Positions 1-8,962 of a DNA stretch of 29,882 nt are shown in pieces. The first letter of the stretch is position 1. Each line of letters begins with the position of its first letter. The position numbers and the translations under genes were made by a program. The notes beneath the pieces are model-generated. The model did no database searches. It had not been told where the DNA came from and saw nothing but the letters and a program-made list of their open reading frames with translations. Source of the DNA: CAWBLP01 sp963789495 (GTDB lineage: Bacteria > Pseudomonadota > Alphaproteobacteria > Acetobacterales > Acetobacteraceae). Location: positions 1-29,882 of the forward strand of contig CAWBLP010000035.1 in the NCBI GenBank assembly GCA_963789495.1, in the 5' to 3' direction.

Positions 1-1
1 C

Positions 2-1054
2 TATGTGCTGTCCGACGTCATGCTGGACGGGCATTTTCGCGGCCTGTTCAACGCGCAGGGCTTCATCCGCGGCACCGGCTACCTGATCCCTGACGAGCAT
101 ATGCGGGCACTCCGCGTGGAGCAGACCCGGCCGGGCGGGACGCCCGATGACGGCACCGCCATCATCGGCTGCAATGTCGCCTATCGGAACTATTTCCATT
201 GGATGAGACAGGCGCTTCCGGCAATCGACTTCGCGTTGCGACGGGACGGCCAGGATCGCCGAACCGTCCTCGTGCTGCCTGTCCTGAACGCCTGGCAGGA
301 AGAGTCGCTGCAACGCCTGGGCTATGCCGAGACCAAACGGATCGTTATCGAGCAGCGCGAGACAAAACACGCATTTGCGCGTGTCGAATTCAGCGAATAC
401 CTCACCGGCCAGGCGGCGTTCTGGCTGTCCATGCAGGCGCGGCAGACCTATGCGCGGCTGCGTCAGAGCGTGCGGGTCAGTGTACCCGAGGGTCGCCGGC
501 TGTACGTGGCACGCACCGACGCAACCTCGCGGCCGATGCGCAACGAAGCGGCGCTGATCGAGGCGATGCGTCAGCGCGGCTTCGAGATCGTGACGCCCGG
601 CACACTCAGTCTAGGCGAGCAGATCCGGCTGTTCCGCAATGCCGGCATCGTGGTGGGGCCGCATGGCGCCGGCATGACCAATATCGTGTTCTGTGAGCCC
701 GGGACCATCATCTATGAGCTGGTGCCGGCGCAATACACCAATTCCTGGTTCTGTAACCTGGCGCATATCTGCCGCTTGCGTTACTGGGCCGATATGTTCG
801 ACCCGGACGGGGCGTGGGACCCCGCCAGGCGCGAATGGCAGACCGACATTCCGGCGGTGATGCGGCGTCTCGATGAGGTCGATGCCGTCGCAGCGGATCT
901 GCTGGCAGCGGCGAAGCTGCAGACGATCACGGCCATGGAATTCCTGCGTGGCAAGCCCGGCCAGATCTCCTCGCTGCAAACCAAGGCAGCGGCTTCCGTG
1001 CCCGCGCCACAAGGTCTGTTCTGGCGGCTGCGGACCAGGCTACTGGGCGGGTGA
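2..1054 (+). CDS. Glycosyltransferase family 61 protein (5' end outside window)
   Basis: The reading frame is open to the left edge, so the true start probably lies upstream. About 350 residues are visible. Counting from the GTG at base 5, the diagnostic stretch is GPHGAGMTN at residues 218-226, followed by EPGTIIYELVP. This is the hallmark of the DUF563/GT61 fold. An aromatic NYFHWM motif lies at 62-67 and a YVAR(T) strand near 167. Family members transfer sugars onto polysaccharide or glycan acceptors in the cytoplasm, often in capsule or exopolysaccharide clusters. The sugar and acceptor cannot be read from the sequence. The next gene lies 276 bp downstream and is unrelated, so this is probably the end of a surface-polysaccharide operon to the left. 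Confidence 0.8.
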   Translation, partial: YVLSDVMLDGHFRGLFNAQGFIRGTGYLIPDEHMRALRVEQTRPGGTPDDGTAIIGCNVAYRNYFHWMRQALPAIDFALRRDGQDRRTVLVLPVLNAWQEESLQRLGYAETKRIVIEQRETKHAFARVEFSEYLTGQAAFWLSMQARQTYARLRQSVRVSVPEGRRLYVARTDATSRPMRNEAALIEAMRQRGFEIVTPGTLSLGEQIRLFRNAGIVVGPHGAGMTNIVFCEPGTIIYELVPAQYTNSWFCNLAHICRLRYWADMFDPDGAWDPARREWQTDIPAVMRRLDEVDAVAADLLAAAKLQTITAMEFLRGKPGQISSLQTKAAASVPAPQGLFWRLRTRLLGG

Positions 1055-1330
1055 CCGCCGCCGGGTCCCGCCCGCTGGCCAGGCCAGCGTCTGTCCGATG
1101 CCCAGGATCGCGGAGCTGGCCTTGCCTCCCGGCTATCGGCCCAAGGCCAGGCGCTGCGTGGTTGCCGGCCACCCGTCCTGTCGATCGATTCGCACGCGGC
1201 TGGAATGCAGCTTGCGCAGGCCTTGTGCCAGGCCGGGAATCGACCCGGCCAGTCCGGCGTTGTATGCAGCCATCATCCGCCCCGCCACGCGTGAAGCTTG
1301 GCTGGCGCGTGGAAACGTCGGAGACAAGCA

Positions 1331-2923
1331 ATGAAACGCCGTGACTTCCTGGCCGCTGCGGCGGCCGGTTCGTTGGCTCGTGTCGCGCCGGCTCTGGCGC
1401 AGCCCGCCGTCGGTGGCAAGGCCAAGACCTTGATCCATGTGCCGCAGGCGAACCTCGCCAGTCTCGACCCGGTCTGGACGACGGCGCTGGTGACCCGCAA
1501 CTACGCCGCGATGGTGTTCGAAACCCTGTACGGGCGCGATGAAAAACTCGACCCGAAGCCGCAAATGGTCGAAGGCCACACGGTCGAGAATGGCGGCAAG
1601 ATGTGGACCATGCGGCTGCGCGACGGGCTGCTGTTCCATGACGGCACGCCGGTGCTGGCGCGCGACTGCGTCGCCTCGCTGAAGCGCTGGATGCGGCGTG
1701 ACCCGATCGGCCAGACCATCAACGATCGGCTGGAGTCGCTGGAGGCGAAGGACGATCGCACCCTGGTGTGGCGGTTGAAAAAGCCGTTCGCCTCGCTGCC
1801 CTACGCGCTGGCGAAGACCCAGCCGACGCCGGTGATCATGCCGGAGCGCCTGGCCAACACCGATCCGTTCAAGCAGATTCCGGAAGTCGTCGGCAGCGGT
1901 CCGTTCCGCTGGGTGGCGAGTGAATATGTCGCCGGCAACCTCGCGGTGTTCGCGAAATTCGAGCGCTACAATCCGCGGCCGGAACCGGCCAGCTTCGCCG
2001 CCGGCGGCTACCGGGTGATGGTCGATCGGGTCGAGTGGCGGATCATTCCGGATGCCGCGACCGCCGCCAATGCGCTGATCAATGGCGAGATCGACTGGCT
2101 CGATTCACCGCTGCCCGATCTGCTGCCGCTGCTGAAGAAGTCCTCCGGCGTCACGGTCGGTCCGATCGATATCTACGGCACACTGGGTGGATTGCGGCCG
2201 AACCACCTGCACGGCGCGACCGCCAATCCCGCGGTGCGGCGCGCGATGCTGGCGGCGATCGACCAGGTGGAAGTGATGACCGCGGTGATGGGTGACGAGA
2301 AGAGCCTGTATCACGCGCCCGTCGGCTATTTCATGCCGGGAACGCCGTCCGCCAACGATGCCGGGATGCAGGCCGTGCGCAAGCGCCACAGCACGGACGA
2401 GGTCAAGGCGATGCTGAAACAGGCGGACTATGCCGGTGAACGGGTCGTGCTGATGCATCCTACCGACCAGACCTTCTACGACGCCATGAGCCAGGTGGTG
2501 GCGTCGTCGCTGAAAAAGGTCGGCATCAACCTGGATGAGCAGGCGATGGACTGGGGCACCGTCGTACAACGCCGCACCAGCAGGGAGCCGCTGGACAAAG
2601 GCGGCTGGTCGCTGTTCCCCGCCGGCTATCCCGCGGGCGAGTATCGCGACCCGGTGTTTGCCACCAATACGCGCGGCAACGGCAAGGATGCCTGGTTCGG
2701 CTGGCCGACCGACGAGAAGGCGGAAGCCATGCGGACCGCCTGGATGGACAGCACCGATGAGGCGGAACGCAAGAAACTGGCCGCTGACATTCAGGAAGAA
2801 GCCTTCCAGAACGTACCGTTCATTCCGCTCGGCCAGTATTTCCCGCCCTCGGGCTGGCGGAGCAATATCAGCACGCCGCTGAAAGGCGCCGTGCCGGTGT
2901 TCTGGAACGTCTCGAAGACCTGA
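1331..2923 (+). CDS. ABC transporter substrate-binding protein, family 5 (peptide/nickel type)
   Basis: This predicted periplasmic solute-binding protein has 530 residues, normal for the DppA/OppA family. The ATG at 1331 is chosen because GGAG lies at 1320-1323. It gives a twin-arginine leader (KRRDFLAAAA) ending in an AQ cleavage-like site near residue 24. An upstream in-frame start at 1298 would bury the leader. The mature part begins with VPQANLASLDPVWTT, the usual family-5 opening, and later has the DGLLFHDGTPV segment and a conserved SGPFRW region. The ligand is unknown; peptides, glutathione, opines and sugars are all known for the family. No permease or ATPase gene is adjacent. A paralogue lies at 14915-16501. 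A hairpin follows the stop codon. Confidence 0.9.
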   Translation: MKRRDFLAAAAAGSLARVAPALAQPAVGGKAKTLIHVPQANLASLDPVWTTALVTRNYAAMVFETLYGRDEKLDPKPQMVEGHTVENGGKMWTMRLRDGLLFHDGTPVLARDCVASLKRWMRRDPIGQTINDRLESLEAKDDRTLVWRLKKPFASLPYALAKTQPTPVIMPERLANTDPFKQIPEVVGSGPFRWVASEYVAGNLAVFAKFERYNPRPEPASFAAGGYRVMVDRVEWRIIPDAATAANALINGEIDWLDSPLPDLLPLLKKSSGVTVGPIDIYGTLGGLRPNHLHGATANPAVRRAMLAAIDQVEVMTAVMGDEKSLYHAPVGYFMPGTPSANDAGMQAVRKRHSTDEVKAMLKQADYAGERVVLMHPTDQTFYDAMSQVVASSLKKVGINLDEQAMDWGTVVQRRTSREPLDKGGWSLFPAGYPAGEYRDPVFATNTRGNGKDAWFGWPTDEKAEAMRTAWMDSTDEAERKKLAADIQEEAFQNVPFIPLGQYFPPSGWRSNISTPLKGAVPVFWNVSKT

Positions 2924-2934
2924 CCTGGCGGGAT

Positions 2935-2961
2935 GTGGTGGCCGGAGATAACGGCCACCAC
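2935..2961. terminator. Perfect hairpin between convergent genes
   Basis: A 10-bp perfect inverted repeat (2935-2944 with 2952-2961) encloses the 7-base loop GAGATAA. It sits 11 bp after the binding-protein stop and 44 bp beyond the stop of the convergent molybdenum hydroxylase gene. There is no T tract on either strand, so termination is inferred from stem strength and position only. Confidence 0.55.
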
Positions 2962-3005
2962 GCACCGGCTTGCGCCGTTGTGCCGGACCGGGCCGGCAGC
3001 GGCAA

Positions 3006-5321
3006 TTACGCCGCCCGCATGGCCTGCCAGACCCGGAACGGCGTGGCGGCGCCGTCGAATTGCGTGACGCCGAACGGTGCCAGCGCGTCCAGGATGGCGG
3101 TATGGATGGCGGGCAGCATCGCGACCGCGGCCGCTTCGCCGCAGCCCTTCACCCCCAGCGGATTGGTTGTGCAGCGCGTCGCATTGAACGCCAGATCGAA
3201 CGAGGGCAGATCGTCGCCACGCGGCAGCGCATAGTCCATGAATGATCCGGTGAGCGGCTGTCCCGACTCCGGATCGTACACCGCCTGCTCCAGCAAGGCC
3301 TGGCCGACACCCTGCGCGATCGCGCCGTGCACCTGGCCGGCGGCGACCATGGGATTCACCATCACCCCGTAATCGTCGACCGCGGTATGCCGCACCAACT
3401 CCACCACGCCGGTGTCACGGTCGATCTCGACCTCCACGACATGGGTGCCATTGGGGAAGGTCATCGCCTCACGTGTCCAGGCGTGGAATGTGTCGAGCGG
3501 ATCGCCGGCCGCGCGGGCGCGCTGCGCGACTTCGAGCAGGCTGATCGACAGATTGGTGCCGGCGACCGTGTAGCTGCCATCGGCGAACCGGATGTCCGCT
3601 TCCGCGGCTTCCAATGCCTCCGCGGCAATGCGGTGACCCTTGGCGATGATGATCTCCGAGGCGCGCCAGATCGCGGTGCCGCCCATGTAGGTGGCGCGTG
3701 AACTGCCATGGCCACCGCCATTGATGATCAGGTCCGTGTCGCCCTGCCGCAGGCGGATGATGTGGTTCGGCAGGCCAAGCCGATCGGCGAGGATCTGCGG
3801 AAATGTGGTTTCGTGACCTTGCCCGATGGTCTGCGTGCCGGTGATCAGCGAGACAGTGCCGTCGGGTTCGAAGCGAATATCGACATTTTCGTGCGGCGAT
3901 CCGCCAGTTCCCTTGATATGGCAGGCGAACCCGAGGCCGCGCAGCTTCCCGCGTGATTCACTGTCGGCGCGACGGGCGGTGTAGCCAGGCAGTGCTGCGT
4001 TCGCCAGCGCGGTGTCGAACGCGGCCCGAAAATTCCCGCTGTCGACGCTGAAGCCCAGCGCATTGGTCATCGGCATGGCGTCGGCGGCGACCATGTTGCG
4101 TCGCCGCAGGTCGGCGCGGTCGAAACCGCATTGCCGCGCCGCTGCATCGATCAGGCGCTCCATGATGGCGTTGGCTTCGGCGAAGCCGGGCGCGCGCGTG
4201 ACGCCGATCGGCGTGGTGTTGGTCAGCACGGCCCGCACCCGCAGATCGACCACCGGAATACCGTAGATCGTGCCTTGCAGATGCACGTACTGGTTGGTCT
4301 GCACCGCACCCGAGCCACCGGCCATATAGGCGCCGAGATTGGCGATGCTGCTCACGCGCAGCGCCAGGAATCGTCCGGCCCGGTCCAATGCCAATGCGGC
4401 TTCGGCGGCATGATCGCGCGCCTGGTGGTCGGACAGGAAGCCTTCGCTGCGGGTTGCGATCCATTTCACGGCACGGCCGGTGCGACGTGCGGCCCACAGG
4501 ATCAACGCATGTTCGGCATAGGTGAAGTTCTTGGCACCAAAGCCACCGCCGACATCGGGCGCCATGAAACGCACCGCGCCCGACGGAACCCCCAATGCCC
4601 GCGCGGTGGCGTCGCGGTTGCCATGGATGTTCTGGCTGGAGACCTGCAGCGTGTAGCGTGACTCGACAGGGTCGTAGCGACCGATCGCACCGCGCGGCTC
4701 CATCGGATTGGTGACGATGCGATGATTGTGCAGCGTCAGACTGACCACATGCGCCGCGCGGGCAAATGCCGCTTGCGCCGCGCTGGCATCGCCGGTGCGC
4801 CAGTCGAAGCAAAGATTGTTCGGCACCTCCGCACACAGCACGGGTGCATCGGGCGCCAGTGCGGCGGCGGCAGTGACGACCGGCGGCAATGCCAGATACT
4901 CGACTTCCACCTGTTCGGTCGCATCCTGCGCCTGGGCGCGGGTTTCGGCGACGATCAACGCGACGGGTTCGCCGACGAACAGCACCTTGTCGCGTGCCAG
5001 CAGCGGCTGCGGAGCGAACGCGAAGGCCTCGCCGGTCTGCACATTCGCCTCGACAGTCGGGCGCATCGGTTGCAGCCCGTCGGCCGCAGCGTCTCCGGCG
5101 ATCAGCACGGCCAGCACGCCCGGCATCGCGCGTGCCTTGCCGGTATCGATCCGCACGATCCGTGCATGGGCGTGCGGCGATCGCAGGAACACGGCGTGGG
5201 CCAGATCGTCGATCCGCAGATCGTCCAGATAGGCGCCTTGGCCCGTCACGAACCTTGCGTCTTCCCGCCGCTTTGGCGCGTCCCCGATTATCGCACGATC
5301 TGGCACGGCGCGATCTGGCAT
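3006..5321 (-). CDS. Xanthine dehydrogenase/CO dehydrogenase family molybdopterin-binding subunit
   Basis: The 771-residue product is a full-length large (Mo-cofactor) subunit of the xanthine oxidase superfamily. Residues 22-35 (ARFVTGQGAYLDDL) open the a/b hammerhead domain. GGGFGAKN at 258-265 is the cofactor-binding glycine motif. IGQGHETTFPQI and GGGHGSSRAT lie further on, and GCGE near 726-729 supplies the catalytic glutamate (E729). Family enzymes hydroxylate purines, aldehydes or N-heterocycles, or oxidise CO. The CO-specific cysteine loop (AYRCSFR) is absent: the matching region reads GVTRAPGFAEA. Substrate is therefore unknown and CO is unlikely. The FAD and [2Fe-2S] subunits that normally accompany it are not next to it. 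The N terminus carries a short duplication (PDRAVPDRA). It diverges from the monooxygenase gene across 74 bp. Confidence 0.9.
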   Translation of the reverse strand: MPDRAVPDRAIIGDAPKRREDARFVTGQGAYLDDLRIDDLAHAVFLRSPHAHARIVRIDTGKARAMPGVLAVLIAGDAAADGLQPMRPTVEANVQTGEAFAFAPQPLLARDKVLFVGEPVALIVAETRAQAQDATEQVEVEYLALPPVVTAAAALAPDAPVLCAEVPNNLCFDWRTGDASAAQAAFARAAHVVSLTLHNHRIVTNPMEPRGAIGRYDPVESRYTLQVSSQNIHGNRDATARALGVPSGAVRFMAPDVGGGFGAKNFTYAEHALILWAARRTGRAVKWIATRSEGFLSDHQARDHAAEAALALDRAGRFLALRVSSIANLGAYMAGGSGAVQTNQYVHLQGTIYGIPVVDLRVRAVLTNTTPIGVTRAPGFAEANAIMERLIDAAARQCGFDRADLRRRNMVAADAMPMTNALGFSVDSGNFRAAFDTALANAALPGYTARRADSESRGKLRGLGFACHIKGTGGSPHENVDIRFEPDGTVSLITGTQTIGQGHETTFPQILADRLGLPNHIIRLRQGDTDLIINGGGHGSSRATYMGGTAIWRASEIIIAKGHRIAAEALEAAEADIRFADGSYTVAGTNLSISLLEVAQRARAAGDPLDTFHAWTREAMTFPNGTHVVEVEIDRDTGVVELVRHTAVDDYGVMVNPMVAAGQVHGAIAQGVGQALLEQAVYDPESGQPLTGSFMDYALPRGDDLPSFDLAFNATRCTTNPLGVKGCGEAAAVAMLPAIHTAILDALAPFGVTQFDGAATPFRVWQAMRAA

Positions 5322-5395
5322 GGTGCTGTCAGCCTCTCGACATCTTCTGGACCGTCACCATCGTATCTGTTGAACACCCGGATGGACACCCTGTC

Positions 5396-6724
5396 ATGGC
5401 CCCACCTCGTCAGCTTCGCCTCGGCGCCTTCATGCGTCCGATCAGCATCCACACCGCGGCCTGGCGTTATCCCGGCGCCTATCCGGATGCCAATTTCAAC
5501 CTCGGTCACATCAAGCGTTTTGCGCAGACGCTGGAACGCGGGCGGTTCGACGCCTTCTTCATGGCGGACCATCTGGCGGTGCTGAACATGCCGATGAACG
5601 CACTGAAGCGCAGCGCCACGGTGACGTCGTTCGAGCCGATGACCCTGCTGGCGGCGCTGGCGATGTGCACCGAGCGGCTGGGCCTGATCGCCACCGGCTC
5701 GACCACTTTCGATGCGCCGTATCACGTTGCCCGCCGGTTTGCCTCATTGGATCACCTGAGCAACGGACGCGCTGCCTGGAATATCGTCACCACGTCCAAC
5801 CCCGACGCCGCGCTGAATTTTGGGCTGGACGAGCATATGGAGCATGACGAGCGCTATCGCCGCGCGCGCGAATTCTATGATGTGGTCACGGGATTATGGG
5901 ATTCCTGGGCGGAGGATGCGTTCATTCGCAACCAGCAATCCGGTGAATATTTCGACCCTGCGCGCATGCACGTGCTGAACCACAAGGGGGAATATTATTC
6001 CGTGCGCGGTCCGTTGAATATCGGGCGGCCGGTGCAGGGTTGGCCGGTGATCGTGCAGGCCGGTGCGTCGGATGTCGGGCGCCAGTTCGCCGCCGAGGTG
6101 GCGGAGGTGATCTTCGCAGGGGCCGGCAGCATCCAGGATGCGCGCGCGTTCTATGCCGACGTGAAATCGCGCATGGTGCAGATCGGTCGTGATCCCGATC
6201 ATCTGAAAATCCTGCCCGGCGCCTTTGTCGTGGTCGGCGATTCGCTGGCGGAGGCGCAGGAGAAGCGGGCGCGGCTGGACAGTCTGGTGCATTACGACAG
6301 CGCCATCGCGTCTTTGTCGATCGCATTGGGTCACGACGCCTCGCGCTTCGATCCGGACGCGCCGCTACCGGAGATTCCGGAGAGCAACGCCAGTCAGAGC
6401 GGCCGAGCTCGTGCCATCGCCCTGGCCAAGCGGGAAAACCTGACCGTCCGGCAACTCGCGCAGCGGCTGGGCGGCTATGCCGGCCCGGCCTTCCTGGGCA
6501 CGCCGCAGATGATCGCCGACCAGATGGAGGAATGGCTGGTCACCGATGCCAGCGATGGGTTCAACATCATGTTTCCCTATCTTCCTGGCGGGCTAGACGA
6601 TTTTGTCGATCGCGTGATCCCCGAGCTGCAACGGCGCGGTCTGTTCCGGCGCGAGTATGAAGGCACGACCTTGCGGGAGAACCTCGGTCTGCCGCGACCG
6701 GAGAATCGATTCTTCCCGCGCTGA
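5396..6724 (+). CDS. LLM-class flavin-dependent monooxygenase (NtaA/SnaA/DszA type)
   Basis: The 442-residue protein has the full length of the bacterial-luciferase-like nitrilotriacetate monooxygenase family. Diagnostic stretches are the opening RLGAFMRPISIHTAAWRYP, DAFFMADHLAV, and NIVTTSNPDAALNFG after HLSNGRAAWN; the QAGASDVGRQFAAE segment follows in the second half. Family members use FMNH2 and O2 to attack C-N or C-S bonds (aminopolycarboxylates, dibenzothiophene sulfone, pristinamycin). They need a separate NAD(P)H:flavin reductase, which is not seen nearby. The ATG at 5396 fits the family N terminus. The open frame continues upstream but overlaps the divergent gene, so a longer start is unlikely. 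No strong ribosome site is visible. The stop is 4 bp from the convergent hpnK stop. Confidence 0.9.
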   Translation: MAPPRQLRLGAFMRPISIHTAAWRYPGAYPDANFNLGHIKRFAQTLERGRFDAFFMADHLAVLNMPMNALKRSATVTSFEPMTLLAALAMCTERLGLIATGSTTFDAPYHVARRFASLDHLSNGRAAWNIVTTSNPDAALNFGLDEHMEHDERYRRAREFYDVVTGLWDSWAEDAFIRNQQSGEYFDPARMHVLNHKGEYYSVRGPLNIGRPVQGWPVIVQAGASDVGRQFAAEVAEVIFAGAGSIQDARAFYADVKSRMVQIGRDPDHLKILPGAFVVVGDSLAEAQEKRARLDSLVHYDSAIASLSIALGHDASRFDPDAPLPEIPESNASQSGRARAIALAKRENLTVRQLAQRLGGYAGPAFLGTPQMIADQMEEWLVTDASDGFNIMFPYLPGGLDDFVDRVIPELQRRGLFRREYEGTTLRENLGLPRPENRFFPR

Positions 6725-6728
6725 CCGG

Positions 6729-7558
6729 TCACGCCGCATCGTTCAACTGTGCCTTGGCGGCGACAATCCCGGGGTCCAGCAGCGCGGCCAGCTCTGCCGC
6801 GTGTTGGTACTCCGGCATCAGCCGGTGCAGCCGCGCATCCTGCCGAGTTGCCGGATGAAAGTAGATTTCGCTGACACCATCAGGCAGTTCCTGCAGCAGG
6901 CGGCGCATCCGCGCGGCGGTCATGTGCCCGCTCCAGGCCAGGCCGAAGCACTGATCGTTGGTTGCAATGCCGGCGCTGCGTATCTGCCGACGCAACAGAT
7001 GGGTCCAGGCGTACAGCGCCCGATCACCCCAGCCGACGTGCGTTCCGCACCGTGCCAGGACAGATGGCGGTTCCGCCGGCACGCGCACCGCACGCAGGCC
7101 GAAGCGCTGCCCGACACGCAGCATCAGCATTCCCACCGTCGGATGCAGATGCATGTGCTTGTGCGCGTTGGCGTGATCCAGCGTCAGGCCGGTCGCGGCA
7201 AACGCCGCGAACTGCGCGCTGGATCTCCGCCGCAAGCTGGCGTCGCACGCGCGGGCGAAAGAAGTAGTTCACCCCGAGCCGAAGCTGATCGGACGGAAAC
7301 TCTCCGTCCGCATCGACCAGATCGGGAATTTGTGCCATGAGGTAGAACGGACGGTCCCTCGATCACCACCAGATGCAGACCGACACGCAAGCCGGGGAGG
7401 GCGCGTGCGCGTCGCACCGCATCCGCCGCGGCAGGGCCGGCCACCATCAGGCTCGCGGCATCCAGGATGCACCGTCGCGATGCGCGCTGCTCGACCGCTT
7501 CATTCACGCCTTCCGACAGACCGAAATCGTCGGCCGAGAAGATCACGCGCTTCGCCAC
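6729..7558 (-). CDS. hpnK: Hopanoid biosynthesis-associated protein HpnK (frame interrupted)
   Basis: This YdjC-family deacetylase-like protein belongs to the hopanoid gene set. HpnK is proposed to act on the sugar-bearing side chain of bacteriohopanetetrol derivatives. The N-terminal ADDFGLSEGVNEA carries the metal-binding aspartates, and DHANAHKHMHLHPTVG carries the histidines typical of HpnK. The frame is broken near 7217, 7333, 7467 and 7484. Removing one base at three sites and two at the fourth gives about 274 residues, the normal length. The two breaks at 7467 and 7484 compensate, so a short garbled stretch (QRASRRC) replaces an expected AHRDG-like sequence. The likely start is GTG at 7558, overlapping the MFS stop as TAGTG. 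Sequence error is more likely than decay. Confidence 0.82.
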
Positions 7559-8961
7559 TAAACCTCGTCCGCCGCGCGGCTGGGCCAGTCGCAACGTGCT
7601 CAGCACCATGGCCAGTCCCGCTGATCCGGCGGCCATGCCGATCGATACCTGGGTCGCCAGTGCCACCGAGCCTGCGGCGTCGTGCGTCAGGCCGAACACC
7701 AGCGCCACCAGCGCGCTGCCGGTGGTTTGGCCGACCAGGCGCGAGGTCGACAGCATGCCGCTGCCGGCGCCGGCGCGATCCGGTGGTGCACTGCCGATCA
7801 GCAGTCGGTTGTTGGGGGATTGGAAAAAGCCGAAGCCCAGTCCGCAGACCGCCAGGCGCCAGGCGACATCGAGCTGGGTTGCCGGCGTCGGCAGGAACAG
7901 CACGAGCAAAAGGCCAATTGTCATGACGGCGAGTCCGATGCCGCCGAGCAATCCGGCCGGAGTAACGATCTGCCAGGCGGCCGGCGATCGGGGCCATTAC
8001 CACCAGGGCCGCGGGCCAGGGTGTGATCAGCACGCCGATTTCTATCGGCGACAGGCCGCCGACATATTGGAAGTAGAAGGGCAGGGCGATCAGCGCGATC
8101 ATCTGCGCGCCATGGGCGCACATCGCGGTGGCGACAGAAAGCGCGAACACCGGGCGGCGGAACAGATCCACCGGCAGCATCGGCGCGCGCAGGGTCAGTT
8201 GCCGTCGCACGAAGACGGTGCCGACCGCGACGCACACGCCGAGTTCCAGCAGCACGATGGTCGCGCTTCTGGCCACGGCCGATGCCGTCGAGGCCGGTGA
8301 TGAACAGGCCGAGCGTGATGGCGTTCAGTACGGCGCTGGTTGGATCGAAGCGGTGGCCGGCCAGCGGGGAGTATGGCAGGAACCGCAGTGACAACAGCAG
8401 CGCGATCACGCCGAACGGCACCTGGACGGCGAACAGCCACGGCCAGGAGGACAGTGCCATGATGCCGGCGGCGACGGAGGGGCCGGCTGCGGACGATCCG
8501 GCGACGATGAGCACGTTGTAGCCGATGCCGCGGCCTAGCGCGTTGCGCGGAAAGATGAAGCGGATCAGGGCACCGTTGACGCTCATGATTCCGGCGCCGC
8601 CGAAGCCTTGCAGGACGCGCGCGCCGACCAGTGTTTCCATTGTTGGGGCAACCGCGCAGGCCAGCGATGCGATTGTGTAGAGCAGCAGGCCCCAGCAATA
8701 GACCCGGCGATGGCCATAGACGTCGCCCAGCGAGGCGAACGGCAACAGCGTGACGGTCACGGCGAGCTGGTAGGCGTTCACCACCCAGATCGACTGCGCC
8801 GGTGTGGCGTGCAGATCCTGCGCGATGGTGGGGAGCGCGACGTTGGCGATCGAGCCCACCAGCACCGACATGCAGACCGCAATGCCGACCGCCAGCATCG
8901 CCACCCAACGGGTGCTGGGCGGCAATCCTCCTTCTGTTTGACCCTCCCCCCCGTGCGCCAT
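7558..8961 (-). CDS. MFS transporter, DHA2 (EmrB/QacA-like) family (frame interrupted)
   Basis: This is a predicted inner-membrane drug or metabolite exporter with many hydrophobic segments, paralogous to the intact gene directly upstream. The copies share NVALPTIAQDL-type, WVVNAYQLAVTV, GGAGIMSVN and CGLGFGFFQSPNNRLL segments. The frame breaks near 8272, 7962 and 7578. Removing one base at each site gives about 466 residues, close to the 454 of the neighbour. The last break hides the natural TAG stop at 7558-7560, so the raw sequence appears to fuse this gene to hpnK. The start is 1 bp after the upstream stop (TGACATG), which implies translational coupling. The substrate is unknown. Confidence 0.82.
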
Positions 8962-8962
8962 G

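Noticed and set aside
1133..1276. A 47-residue minus-strand open frame in the 276-bp gap after the glycosyltransferase.
   Set aside because: No ribosome site or recognisable motif; not distinguishable from chance in this base composition.
7184..7951. A natural transporter-deacetylase fusion protein.
   Set aside because: The frame is joined only through a likely inserted base; a normal stop and an overlapping GTG start appear once it is removed.
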